Assembly (NCBI GenBank): GCA_963702035.1
Contig: OY969700.1
Location: forward strand, 310,001 to 374,000
Direction of reading: 5' to 3'
Source of the DNA: VRUE01 sp963702035
Lineage (GTDB): Bacteria > Actinomycetota > Thermoleophilia > Solirubrobacterales > 70-9
DNA: 64,000 nt
This document shows positions 26,937 through 33,134 of this stretch, piece after piece. The notes beneath the pieces are model-generated. The model saw nothing but the letters and a program-made list of their open reading frames with translations, was not told the DNA's origin and searched no databases. Every line of letters starts with the position of its first letter. Within the stretch, counting starts at the first letter, position 1. Position numbers and translations under genes: made by a program.

Positions 26937-27155
26937 TTAACCCTCGCCGTCGCTGGGGTCGTCAGCCGTCAGCCGCTCGAAGTCCTCAGTCGAAGCTGGT
27001 TCCGTGCCCCATTGCTCGTCAAGCTCGGCAATCGGCGTAATCGCGGGTTCAAGAACCAGGTTGCCCTCTCGATCCGGCACAACCTCGTAACGTCAACCGG
27101 CGACCTCGATCAGTTCACCCTCGGCGAGATCGAGCTTCTTGACCGCAGTTGCCAT
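26937..27155 (-). pseudogene. small antitoxin-like gene with an in-frame TGA
   Basis: From ATG at 27,155 the frame reads MATAVKKLDLAEGELIEVAG, then TGA (27,095-27,093), then RYEVVPDREGNLVLEPAI and onward for about 50 more codons to TAA at 26,937. Composition on both sides of the stop is equally protein-like (acidic, AbrB/Phd-style), so a single base change broke a 72-codon gene. The next gene starts 12 bases later. Confidence 0.6.
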
Positions 27156-27185
27156 ATCCCGATGGTAGCTGGATGCGACGCTTGT

Positions 27186-27725
27186 TCAAGCGCAAGTACC
27201 CTCAGCCCGAAGCTGCACGCGGCCGTCGCGAATGCACCGATTCACCTTCGTGTAGGTCCACGCCTGTCGCACGGCGATCTCCTTGTAGGAGAAGCCGGCG
27301 GCGAAGAGGCCCAGGCCGGTGCGCTCGTCAGGCCGCAGCCGACCGAGGCGCTGCCGGCCTTCATGAAGTCCGGCAACCCGCTCCTCAAGGCCCTTGCCCC
27401 GCGAAGGCAGCTGCTCCAGCATCAAGGCGTGCTCGTCGTTCCCTCCGGCCTCCCAGCCGACACGGCGGTCATAGCGCTCCCGCCGGTAGCGCCGCCAGCA
27501 CTCGCGCTTAAGCGTGAGCGTCAGCCAGGCGAGCGGCGGCGCACCCCTCCCAGGGTCAAAGGCCCGCAGAAAGGAGATCATCGCCTCCTGCAGCGCCTCT
27601 TCTCCGACAGGAATGCTGCCGCCGGCGTTCCTCGTCGCGATCGCCATCAAGTAGCCGCCGTGCTCGCGGTAGAGCGCGACGGCAAGCTCTGCGACCTCTC
27701 CTCCGCTTCGCTTCGTGAAAGACAT
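27186..27725 (-). CDS. small sigma-70-family RNA polymerase sigma factor
   Basis: 179 aa from MSFTKRSGGEVAELAVALYREHGGYL. Region 2-like block EEALQEAMISFLRAFDPGRGAPPLAWLTLTLKRECWRRYRRERYDRR; region 4-like block LRPDERTGLGLFAAGFSYKEIAVRQAWTYTKVNRCIRDGR. ECF-like size. A GGAGG site five bases before the ATG decides the start, and that site lies inside a 20-bp stem of the upstream leader (27,731-27,887). Probably regulates element genes. Confidence 0.75.
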   Translation of the reverse strand: MSFTKRSGGEVAELAVALYREHGGYLMAIATRNAGGSIPVGEEALQEAMISFLRAFDPGRGAPPLAWLTLTLKRECWRRYRRERYDRRVGWEAGGNDEHALMLEQLPSRGKGLEERVAGLHEGRQRLGRLRPDERTGLGLFAAGFSYKEIAVRQAWTYTKVNRCIRDGRVQLRAEGTCA

Positions 27726-27730
27726 ACGGG

Positions 27731-27887
27731 CCTCCGTTCCTCGTCGGGTTGAGGAACAAGGCCCCGAGCACCCGCCAAGGTGCCCCGGAACCCGAGCCGC
27801 AGGCGAGGGCCGAAGGAGCCCCCGAAGGGGGCTTGCAGGGGCACCTGCGGGTGCCACGATCAATGAGAACCCGTCGAGGAACGGAGG
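27731..27887 (-). promoter_or_regulatory. nested hairpin leader that sequesters the sigma-factor ribosome site
   Basis: Four nested pairings: 27,731-27,750 with 27,868-27,887 (19 of 20 bp), 27,768-27,775 with 27,847-27,854, 27,778-27,786 with 27,838-27,846, and 27,817-27,823 with 27,827-27,833. The outermost stem contains the GGAGG of the sigma gene. A competing local hairpin (27,736-27,742 with 27,751-27,757) would use the same bases, so two exclusive folds are possible. Confidence 0.7.
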
Positions 27888-28215
27888 CTCTTCGAGAAGA
27901 GGATGCGCGAGGAAGAGAAGAGGCGCAGCCGTCGCGCTCAACGGTGCGAAGAGGCGCTGCAGATTTACCAGACGTTTCTAAAGAAATCGCGGAAACATCT
28001 GTCCAGCAGAAATCCGGCTGTTCCGGCGATTCTGTGCTACGGCAGCCACCGCGCCGCGATGTCTTCGATGTCCTTACCCCGATCCACAGGCAAACTCACG
28101 AGCAGGTCCACCAGCGGGGGGTCGCCAGCGCTAGAACCGGATCATCAACACGAAAAACAGCGTGGCGAGCGACGAAAGCCTCGAAAACCGAGCCGGCGCG
28201 CGCTACCGTCGAATC

Positions 28216-28329
28216 ATGAATCAAGATCAAATCGAGCTACTGGTCGCGTTTCTCAGCCTGCTCCTGGCGGGGGCATCCTTGTACCTCGTTCTCAGGCGCA
28301 CCGGCTGGGAACTGCCCGGCAGCGCATAG
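28216..28329 (+). CDS. possible 37-aa membrane peptide
   Basis: ATG to TAG frame MNQDQIELLVAFLSLLLAGA followed by a short basic/polar tail. One clear hydrophobic helix. No strong ribosome site upstream. Could be a real small membrane protein. The surrounding 27,888-28,215 shows no other gene. Confidence 0.3.
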   Translation: MNQDQIELLVAFLSLLLAGASLYLVLRRTGWELPGSA

Positions 28330-28352
28330 CCTCAGTCGAGGTCACCTTCCGA

Positions 28353-28405
28353 CAGCGCCGCTCTGCCCACCTACCTGCAAATTGAAGGTGGGCAGAGCGG
28401 CGCTG
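28353..28405. terminator. perfect 20-bp hairpin
   Basis: Arms 28,353-28,372 and 28,386-28,405 are fully complementary with a 13-nt loop. No T-run. It stands between the 28,216 frame and the 28,462 gene and could terminate the former or regulate the latter. Confidence 0.6.
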
Positions 28406-28461
28406 GGATCAGCCCAGAACGCCCATAGGATTGCTGCGGCAATCTCGACGAAGGGCAGGCG

Positions 28462-28674
28462 ATGGCAAAGAAGAAAACGAAGCTCAAGGTGCGGAGCGGC
28501 GAGGGACCGGGCTCTGGTTCAGACGTTCATGAAGTCAAAGAAATGCCGGAAGAACTGGAAGCGAAGGTCAATGCAGCCATCAGGGCTGGCGACCGTCTCG
28601 TCACCGTCGAGGTGCCGAAAGATAAGAAGCTCAGCGTCATTGCGGAGCGGATCGAGGCGATCTGGGAGGAGTAA
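28462..28674 (+). CDS. hypothetical small protein
   Basis: 70 aa, MAKKKTKLKVRSGEG start. Basic N-terminus, then an acidic amphipathic body (MPEELEAKVNAAIRAGDRLVTVEVPKDKKLSVIAERIEAIWEE). Codon use is like neighbouring real genes. No family recognised. Confidence 0.55.
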   Translation: MAKKKTKLKVRSGEGPGSGSDVHEVKEMPEELEAKVNAAIRAGDRLVTVEVPKDKKLSVIAERIEAIWEE

Positions 28675-28711
28675 TGAGCAGCGCGCGACGTTAGGGCTAC
28701 CAAGGAGCGAA

Positions 28712-28903
28712 TCAGGCTGAATCCGAACCCTCCTCGGGTTCCGACTCTGCACCTTCGGGCGGATGGTTCGGATGCTCGTCTCGCAGGATTGCGGCGCGTT
28801 CGGCCCGCGCAGCCCCGCTCGTCTCTGCGCCCATCGGAAGCCTGAACGTGGCACGGTAGGCGCAGTCCTCTACAGGGCATTCGACAGGGACCGAGGCGCC
28901 CAT
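28712..28903 (-). CDS. small protein with C2H2-like zinc site
   Basis: 63 aa. VECPVEDCAYRATFRL and a later DEHPNHPPE give a Cys-x4-Cys ... His-x2-His spacing suggestive of one zinc finger; acidic tail. Lies just downstream of the DUF1508 gene on the same strand. Function unknown. Confidence 0.55.
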   Translation of the reverse strand: MGASVPVECPVEDCAYRATFRLPMGAETSGAARAERAAILRDEHPNHPPEGAESEPEEGSDSA

Positions 28904-28909
28904 AAGCTG

Positions 28910-29116
28910 TTAGGGCAAATCGCGCTCGAATGCGCTATCGCCGTCCGCGTGGTCGATCACGCTGCCGTCGCTGGCCTCAGCCTTGACGACCTCGATGGCG
29001 TGCTTGGCGGAAGCCTTGGTCGTGTAAGTCTCGGAGACGGCCATCGTCTCACCGTTGTCCCCCTTGGCCTCCCAGTAGTACTGGTCGTCCTTGCTTTTCC
29101 ATATCGAGAACCACAT
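28910..29116 (-). CDS. DUF1508/YegP-family protein
   Basis: 68 aa: FSIWKSKDDQYYWEAKGDNGE, SETYTTKASAKHAIEVVKAEA. This is one complete DUF1508 repeat (KDxxYYWxxKxxNGExxxxSExYxxKxxAxxAIexVK). Role unknown; often stress-linked or on mobile DNA. Confidence 0.8.
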   Translation of the reverse strand: MWFSIWKSKDDQYYWEAKGDNGETMAVSETYTTKASAKHAIEVVKAEASDGSVIDHADGDSAFERDLP

Positions 29117-29269
29117 GTATCCAGGCTACGCGGAGGCCCGGACGCAGCAATGCGGCTGCCAAGCTCTCTGCTTGCGCTGCACAACCACTGATTACGCAAA
29201 CCGGGACGATGAACATAGGGCCGAGGCAGGCCATCGCCGTGTGCCTCAGCCACCGATATGTTTCGTGAG

Positions 29270-29641
29270 ATGAGCAGAACGACGAGGTATGGACTGATCG
29301 CAGCTGGGGTGGTTTTGGTCGCCCTCTATCTAGGTGGCACCTTCGACCGCGCTCTTGCGCCTCTTGGGCTGAATTTCCATAGCTGCATCGAAACGCCGTT
29401 TGGCGCGTTCAAGTGCGGCGACGAAAAGACGGCCCTGGAGAACGAAGTTGAGGCCGCTAACGTTGCCGAGGAACGCGAATATCGCAAGTTGCATCCCACC
29501 CCGAGCGAAGAAGAACTCGGACCAGCCGAACGGCATGAGAGCGAACGCGAATCGAGAAAGAGCCAGGCGCTTTTGAAAGAACTCGAATTGGAGTGCCGCC
29601 AAGACGCACGCTGTCGGGCAGAATTGAAATCGCAGCCGTAG
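29270..29641 (+). CDS. hypothetical membrane-anchored protein
   Basis: About 123 aa from MSRTTRYG (an ATG four codons upstream at 29,258 is also possible). One N-terminal membrane helix (YGLIAAGVVLVALYLGG), a small Cys-containing segment (FHSCIETPFGAFKCGD), then a charged coiled-coil-like tail. No family recognised. Confidence 0.6.
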   Translation: MSRTTRYGLIAAGVVLVALYLGGTFDRALAPLGLNFHSCIETPFGAFKCGDEKTALENEVEAANVAEEREYRKLHPTPSEEELGPAERHESERESRKSQALLKELELECRQDARCRAELKSQP

Positions 29642-29674
29642 CAGGCCGGGCGAGGGGACACGAGGCTTGAATGG

Positions 29675-29714
29675 GCCATCCTCCCCACCCTGCGAGTGAG
29701 GTGGGAAGGATGGC
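29675..29714. terminator. bidirectional hairpin between convergent genes
   Basis: Arms 29,675-29,689 and 29,700-29,714 pair over 15 bp with one G-U-type mismatch. It lies between the plus-strand 29,270 gene and the end of the minus-strand XRE gene, the right place for a shared terminator. Confidence 0.6.
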
Positions 29715-29729
29715 GCTGGGCGTTCTGGG

Positions 29730-30005
29730 TCAAGGCGAGTCTTCGGGCGTGATCGTGAAGCTCCCCGGCGTGAGGCTGCCTGGGGTCCACTCGACATCGC
29801 CAAGGAGTTCCCCAACGGGGACGCCTACCGCCCCGGCGAGTTTGACGGCGGTATCGATCTTGGGCGTCCGTTCGGCCCGCTCCAACAGACCTATCTCGGT
29901 GCGGTGAAGCGAAGCCCGGACGGCTGCCTGTTCCTGGGAGAGCCCGGCCCGCCTGCGGGCTCGCCGCAGGTTCTCGCCAAAGCGCTGCACGATTTCCTCG
30001 GGCAT
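29730..30005 (-). CDS. XRE-family transcriptional regulator
   Basis: 91 aa. Helix-turn-helix: FGENLRRARRRAGLSQEQAAVRASLHRTEIGLLERAERTPKIDTAVKLAGAVGVPVGELL. Cro/C1-type repressor fold. Third gene of a minus-strand operon from 30,667; gap of zero bases to the upstream stop. Confidence 0.88.
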   Translation of the reverse strand: MPEEIVQRFGENLRRARRRAGLSQEQAAVRASLHRTEIGLLERAERTPKIDTAVKLAGAVGVPVGELLGDVEWTPGSLTPGSFTITPEDSP

Positions 30006-30317
30006 TCAGATCACCCCCAGGTGGGCGAGATGGACAAGCCCCCGGCTCGGCATGACGAACAGGCCATTGCTGTGAAGCAGGCCCGACATACCGAGGTCGC
30101 GGACGGCTCGGGCCAATCCGTAGCCGGCCGCGAAGTCGTTGGGGTTCTCGAAGAGAGCCCCGGCGAGGCCGGGGAACGTCAGAAGGACCGGATGCTCGGC
30201 GAGGACAGCAGCGAGCGCTGCGCGCTGGATGTCCTCGTCGCTGACGGACCCCGAGAGCAAGCGAGCGCGGCGCTGGCCACGGCGCAACCCGCCGTGGCCG
30301 GCCCGCCAGAGCATCAA
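30006..30317 (-). CDS. hypothetical protein
   Basis: 103 aa. The C-terminal part (VSDEDIQRAALAAVLAEHPVLLTFPGLAGALFENPNDFAAGYGLARAVRDLGMSGLL...) looks like a compact helical domain with a winged-helix flavour. Overlaps the stop of the upstream gene by four bases. Unrecognised; the operon ends with an XRE regulator. Confidence 0.6.
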   Translation of the reverse strand: MMLWRAGHGGLRRGQRRARLLSGSVSDEDIQRAALAAVLAEHPVLLTFPGLAGALFENPNDFAAGYGLARAVRDLGMSGLLHSNGLFVMPSRGLVHLAHLGVI

Positions 30318-30667
30318 GCCTCGCCTCCTGCGAGCACGGCGAGCAGGCCGTGCATGGCGTCGTGGTTGGCAACGACCTCGGCGTAGTCGTTGGCCTCGTC
30401 ATAGCCCTCCGCAGCCGAGCGCAAGAACGCTTCGGCTTCCTCGTCGGGGAGGAACAGCTGCCCGGTCGTCAGGGCGAGCAGCAGCCGTTCATAGGCCTCG
30501 GCCTCGCGTCGGCGGCGCTCTGGGTCTTTCAGGCGCTCTGGCGTGGCGAGATCGCTGCGCAGGCCGTCGAGCCAATCGTTGAGGTTGTCCCGTAGGACTG
30601 CGACGTGTCCGGCAGGCAGGTTGAGCGCGACGGGGGAGCCGTCACCCATAGGGTTGATGCAGGGCAT
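30314..30667 (-). CDS. hypothetical protein
   Basis: 117 aa, first gene of the 30,667-29,730 operon. Starts MPCINPMGDGSPVALNLPAGH; helical and acidic afterwards (DNLNDWLDGLRSDLATPERL, YERLLLALTTGQLFLPDEEAE). AGGAGG ten bases before the ATG. Upstream leader resembles that of the integrase. Unrecognised family, probably a regulator partner. Confidence 0.6.
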   Translation of the reverse strand: MPCINPMGDGSPVALNLPAGHVAVLRDNLNDWLDGLRSDLATPERLKDPERRRREAEAYERLLLALTTGQLFLPDEEAEAFLRSAAEGYDEANDYAEVVANHDAMHGLLAVLAGGEA

Positions 30668-30677
30668 GGGAGTAGTG

Positions 30678-30727
30678 CCTCCTGTGTCTCAGGCGGCTCG
30701 TCGTGTTTGCGCACGGCGGGTCGCCGC
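30678..30727 (-). promoter_or_regulatory. structured leader upstream of the 30,667 operon
   Basis: On the minus strand GCGGC (30,727-30,723) pairs with GCCGC (30,697-30,693) around an inner CGTG-type hairpin; then come GAGACACAGGAGG and the ATG. Second copy of the layout seen upstream of the integrase. Confidence 0.5.
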
Positions 30728-30896
30728 TTTCCTGGGGCCGGTATGCCGATACCGTCTCCGTTGCGACGGGGCGAGTTCTTCTTGACCCGTCGCCACGGGG
30801 CCGGTGTTCCAGCACGCGGCCCCACTTATGTGCTGCCCCACGCTAGCAGACCTAGAAGCATGTTTCTAGGCCGGTGGCCGAACCTCGTTTCTGAGA

Positions 30897-31163
30897 ATGT
30901 CTCCACGCGAAATGCGGCACTCGGAACGACCTCAGCCTGCTCTCGGCAAAGCAATCCGCCAGCTTCGAGAGAAGCGCGGCACGACGCAGGAGGCCCTGGC
31001 GACAACGGCCAGCCTCACCGGGCGCAGCCTCTCCGCAATAGAGACCGGGAAAGCCAATCCGACTTGGGCGACCGTGCGGGACATCGCCTCAGCGCTCGGC
31101 GTGCCGGTCTCGGCGCTGGCGAAGGCGGCGGAGCGGCTAGAGAGGAAAGTCTCGTCAGATTGA
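30897..31163 (+). CDS. XRE-family transcriptional regulator
   Basis: 88 aa. LGKAIRQLREKRGTTQEALATTASLTGRSLSAIETGKANPTWATVRDIASALGVPVSALA is a standard Cro/C1 helix-turn-helix. Divergent from the 30,667 operon, with the shared gap 30,728-30,896 as a probable operator region. Four bases precede the next gene. Confidence 0.88.
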   Translation: MSPREMRHSERPQPALGKAIRQLREKRGTTQEALATTASLTGRSLSAIETGKANPTWATVRDIASALGVPVSALAKAAERLERKVSSD

Positions 31164-31167
31164 TTTC

Positions 31168-31755
31168 GTGCCCTGCTTGAACCTCTCCCTCACCGATCTT
31201 TTCATTGTCGGGCTGGGCCTGGACATCACTGGCGCGCTCCTCTTGGTTCGGGGTCTTCTCCTTCCACCAGCGGCAATCGCGAGACTCGCCACTTGGCACG
31301 GGGTGAAGACCGGCGACACGCTGGACCGATGCGAAAACCGAGTCGATGCCATCTATGGGGGCTTTGCCCTTTTCGCCGGGTTTCTCCTTCAGGCGGTTGG
31401 CTATGTGCTGAGCCTTTCGGGGGCTCAAGAAGGTCGCGGAAGTGCGCGAGTCCTCACCGCCGTCGCGCTTGGGCTCTTGGCAGTCGGTGCGAGCCTGGCC
31501 GTCTATTTCGCAACCCGAAAGTGGATTCTCAAGCGGACGCTTGTCGCGGTTGCTGAGAGTCGAGGGGGGTCGGGAAATCTCGGTGACGAGAGAGGGCCAC
31601 AATGGACTCGCCAGAAGGTGAAGATGCTGGCGGAGCTTGGTGAGGCGGCAGGGTGGCCACGCCTCGACAGCGACGAAGATGGCATCACCGCGAGCAACTA
31701 CATCCAGCGTGTCTTCGGCGTCGAGGTCCCAAGGTTCCCGATAGACGAGCCCTAA
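31168..31755 (+). CDS. hypothetical membrane protein
   Basis: 195 aa with about three membrane segments (LFIVGLGLDITGALLLVRGLLL, AIYGGFALFAGFLLQAVGYVL, AVALGLLAVGASLAVYFA), then a soluble tail. Same transcription unit as the XRE gene. Function unknown. Confidence 0.65.
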   Translation: MPCLNLSLTDLFIVGLGLDITGALLLVRGLLLPPAAIARLATWHGVKTGDTLDRCENRVDAIYGGFALFAGFLLQAVGYVLSLSGAQEGRGSARVLTAVALGLLAVGASLAVYFATRKWILKRTLVAVAESRGGSGNLGDERGPQWTRQKVKMLAELGEAAGWPRLDSDEDGITASNYIQRVFGVEVPRFPIDEP

Positions 31756-31764
31756 ACCACGAAA

Positions 31765-31793
31765 CCCTGCCTAAGTGTGGACCCCAGGCAGGG
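31765..31793 (+). terminator. hairpin after the membrane-protein gene
   Basis: CCCTGCCT (31,765-31,772) pairs with AGGCAGGG (31,786-31,793), ten bases after the stop. No T-run. The following stretch 31,794-32,102 has no gene I can support; it holds a further short hairpin around 31,900-31,920 and an AAGGAG site just before 32,103. Confidence 0.5.
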
Positions 31794-32102
31794 CTGCGCT
31801 ACGTGGGAGGACTTTTAGCTTTGGCCCTTTGCCAGCCAGTCAGCGACGGACTGACGAAACCTGACGGCTGAACCTGTCCTCATAGGTCCCGACCGTTGGC
31901 CGCTGGGATTTCAACCCAGCCCCCGACCTTGTCGAGTGAGTGAATTGCAGCAGACCGCCCGGCGGAAGTTCGGTAGCGAATTACCGCGCTCGTCCTGCGC
32001 GACCACCGGCCGGATCTCGCTTGCCTGTATCTTGGTGAGAGGCCCGTTGGCGACCGCCCTTAATGGCGGCGCCTCACGGAAAAAACCAACCAAGGAGAAC
32101 TA

Positions 32103-32609
32103 ATGGCTCCGAGTGAGGCCCAAGAGGCCCTTTACAGCGATCTGCTGTCCATCTACGCCCGAGCGGGCGCAGAGGTCACCTATGAAACCGACGATGGAAG
32201 CGTCAAGGCGTACTGGCCCAAGCGATTCCTTCAAAAAGTCAAACGCGCCAAGAAAGACAACGAACTCTTTGGGTTTGTTGAACGGCTCCTCCAGGCAAGT
32301 GAGCCCTCACGCGGCTTTTTCATCCTGAAGAAGGCCGGACGCCTCGACCTAACGGTTGAGGCCTTGGTAATCGATGACGACAAGCCGTATTGGGGCGAGA
32401 TCGAGTTCGCCGCCCTGGAAGCCGCAAGGTATCGACTCAGGGATCACGACTATCCCTATGCGTTCAGTAAGCCACCTCAGACCGTCGCGCCAGAGGCCGG
32501 TGCAGATACCACTTCCGAGCCCAAAGCTCTCGAACTCGTGCCGGGTGCGTCGTTCGACGTGCGTGTCACGGTGGGGGAGAACGGCGACCTTTCGCTCGCT
32601 CTGATCTGA
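32103..32609 (+). CDS. hypothetical protein
   Basis: 168 aa, ATG preceded by AAGGAG at a good distance. Soluble, mixed alpha/beta (YETDDGSVKAYWPKRFLQKVKRAKKDNELFGFVERLL, LTVEALVIDDDKPYWGEIEF). Followed by a strong terminator. No family recognised. Confidence 0.65.
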   Translation: MAPSEAQEALYSDLLSIYARAGAEVTYETDDGSVKAYWPKRFLQKVKRAKKDNELFGFVERLLQASEPSRGFFILKKAGRLDLTVEALVIDDDKPYWGEIEFAALEAARYRLRDHDYPYAFSKPPQTVAPEAGADTTSEPKALELVPGASFDVRVTVGENGDLSLALI

Positions 32610-32616
32610 AGGTTGA

Positions 32617-32663
32617 GCTATCGAAGGCGGCGGAGCAGGTCCCCTCTCCGCCGCCCTCGATAG
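32617..32663 (+). terminator. 19-bp hairpin terminator
   Basis: Arms 32,617-32,635 and 32,645-32,663 pair over 19 bp with one G-U-type mismatch, starting eight bases after the stop of the preceding gene. Confidence 0.7.
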
Positions 32664-32683
32664 CGACACAGCCTGCGGCTACC

Positions 32684-32875
32684 TTGGAGGCAAAGAGGGA
32701 GCGAGCCAAGAATCAAGGGTCGCTCACGAGGTCTAGGCGGCCCGAAGGTCAGACCTTTTGCGAAGCGGAGGAAAGGACGGCCGCGCGATCAGGCCTGCAA
32801 TTGGCAGATGGGTCGATCTATCTGCCAGAACCGCGTCGAATCGTGCCTGAGCCAGTCAAGTCGCAGACCGACTAA
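32684..32875 (+). CDS. possible small protein
   Basis: 63-codon frame (MEAKRERAKNQGSLTRSRR...), basic then neutral, between a terminator and the second attachment site. No ribosome site or family; may not be real. Confidence 0.25.
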   Translation: MEAKRERAKNQGSLTRSRRPEGQTFCEAEERTAARSGLQLADGSIYLPEPRRIVPEPVKSQTD

Positions 32876-32926
32876 CCAGTCGCGCATCGGGCTCTGCTAA
32901 GCCAAAACCCAGACTTCTGCAAAGAC

Positions 32927-32971
32927 GCTTGCCATGCAGAAGGTCGAGGGTTCGAATCCCTTCAGCCGCTT
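32927..32971 (+). repeat. attachment site 2 (copy of tRNA-Gly 3' end)
   Basis: Exact 45-bp copy of 22,236-22,280 without the 5' part of a tRNA, so it is not a tRNA gene. It marks the junction between segment 1 (22,281-32,971) and segment 2 (32,972-43,977). The next 180 bp resemble the 180 bp after site 3. Confidence 0.9.
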
Positions 32972-33028
32972 TTTCGAGAATGTCCTGCACGTGGGCGGGT
33001 TAGGATCGGCGCGGGAGTCCAGAATCAG

Positions 33029-33080
33029 CTGGAACCATCCCCTCATATCGCCTCCATTTTGGGCACCAGTGCCCAAAATG
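33029..33080. repeat. dispersed palindrome module, copy 1
   Basis: CTGGAACC at 33,029-33,036, CATATC at about 33,044, then a perfect palindrome with 12-bp arms (33,055-33,066 and 33,069-33,080) around CA. Core GGGCAC/GTGCCC is shared with four other copies. Confidence 0.7.
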
Positions 33081-33134
33081 ACGCCGATGCGCGCCGATTA
33101 GCGGCGTTTTCGTCCGATTCCGCCTTGCATTTGC

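Noticed and set aside
27769..28219. Plus-strand ORFs over the sigma-factor leader
   Set aside because: Arg/Pro-rich read-through of the hairpin arms with no homology; the nested pairing explains the sequence better.
32927..32972. Second tRNA-Gly gene
   Set aside because: Only the anticodon-arm-to-3'-end part is present; no acceptor 5' strand or D arm precedes it. It is an attachment-site copy. The same holds for 43,935-43,977.
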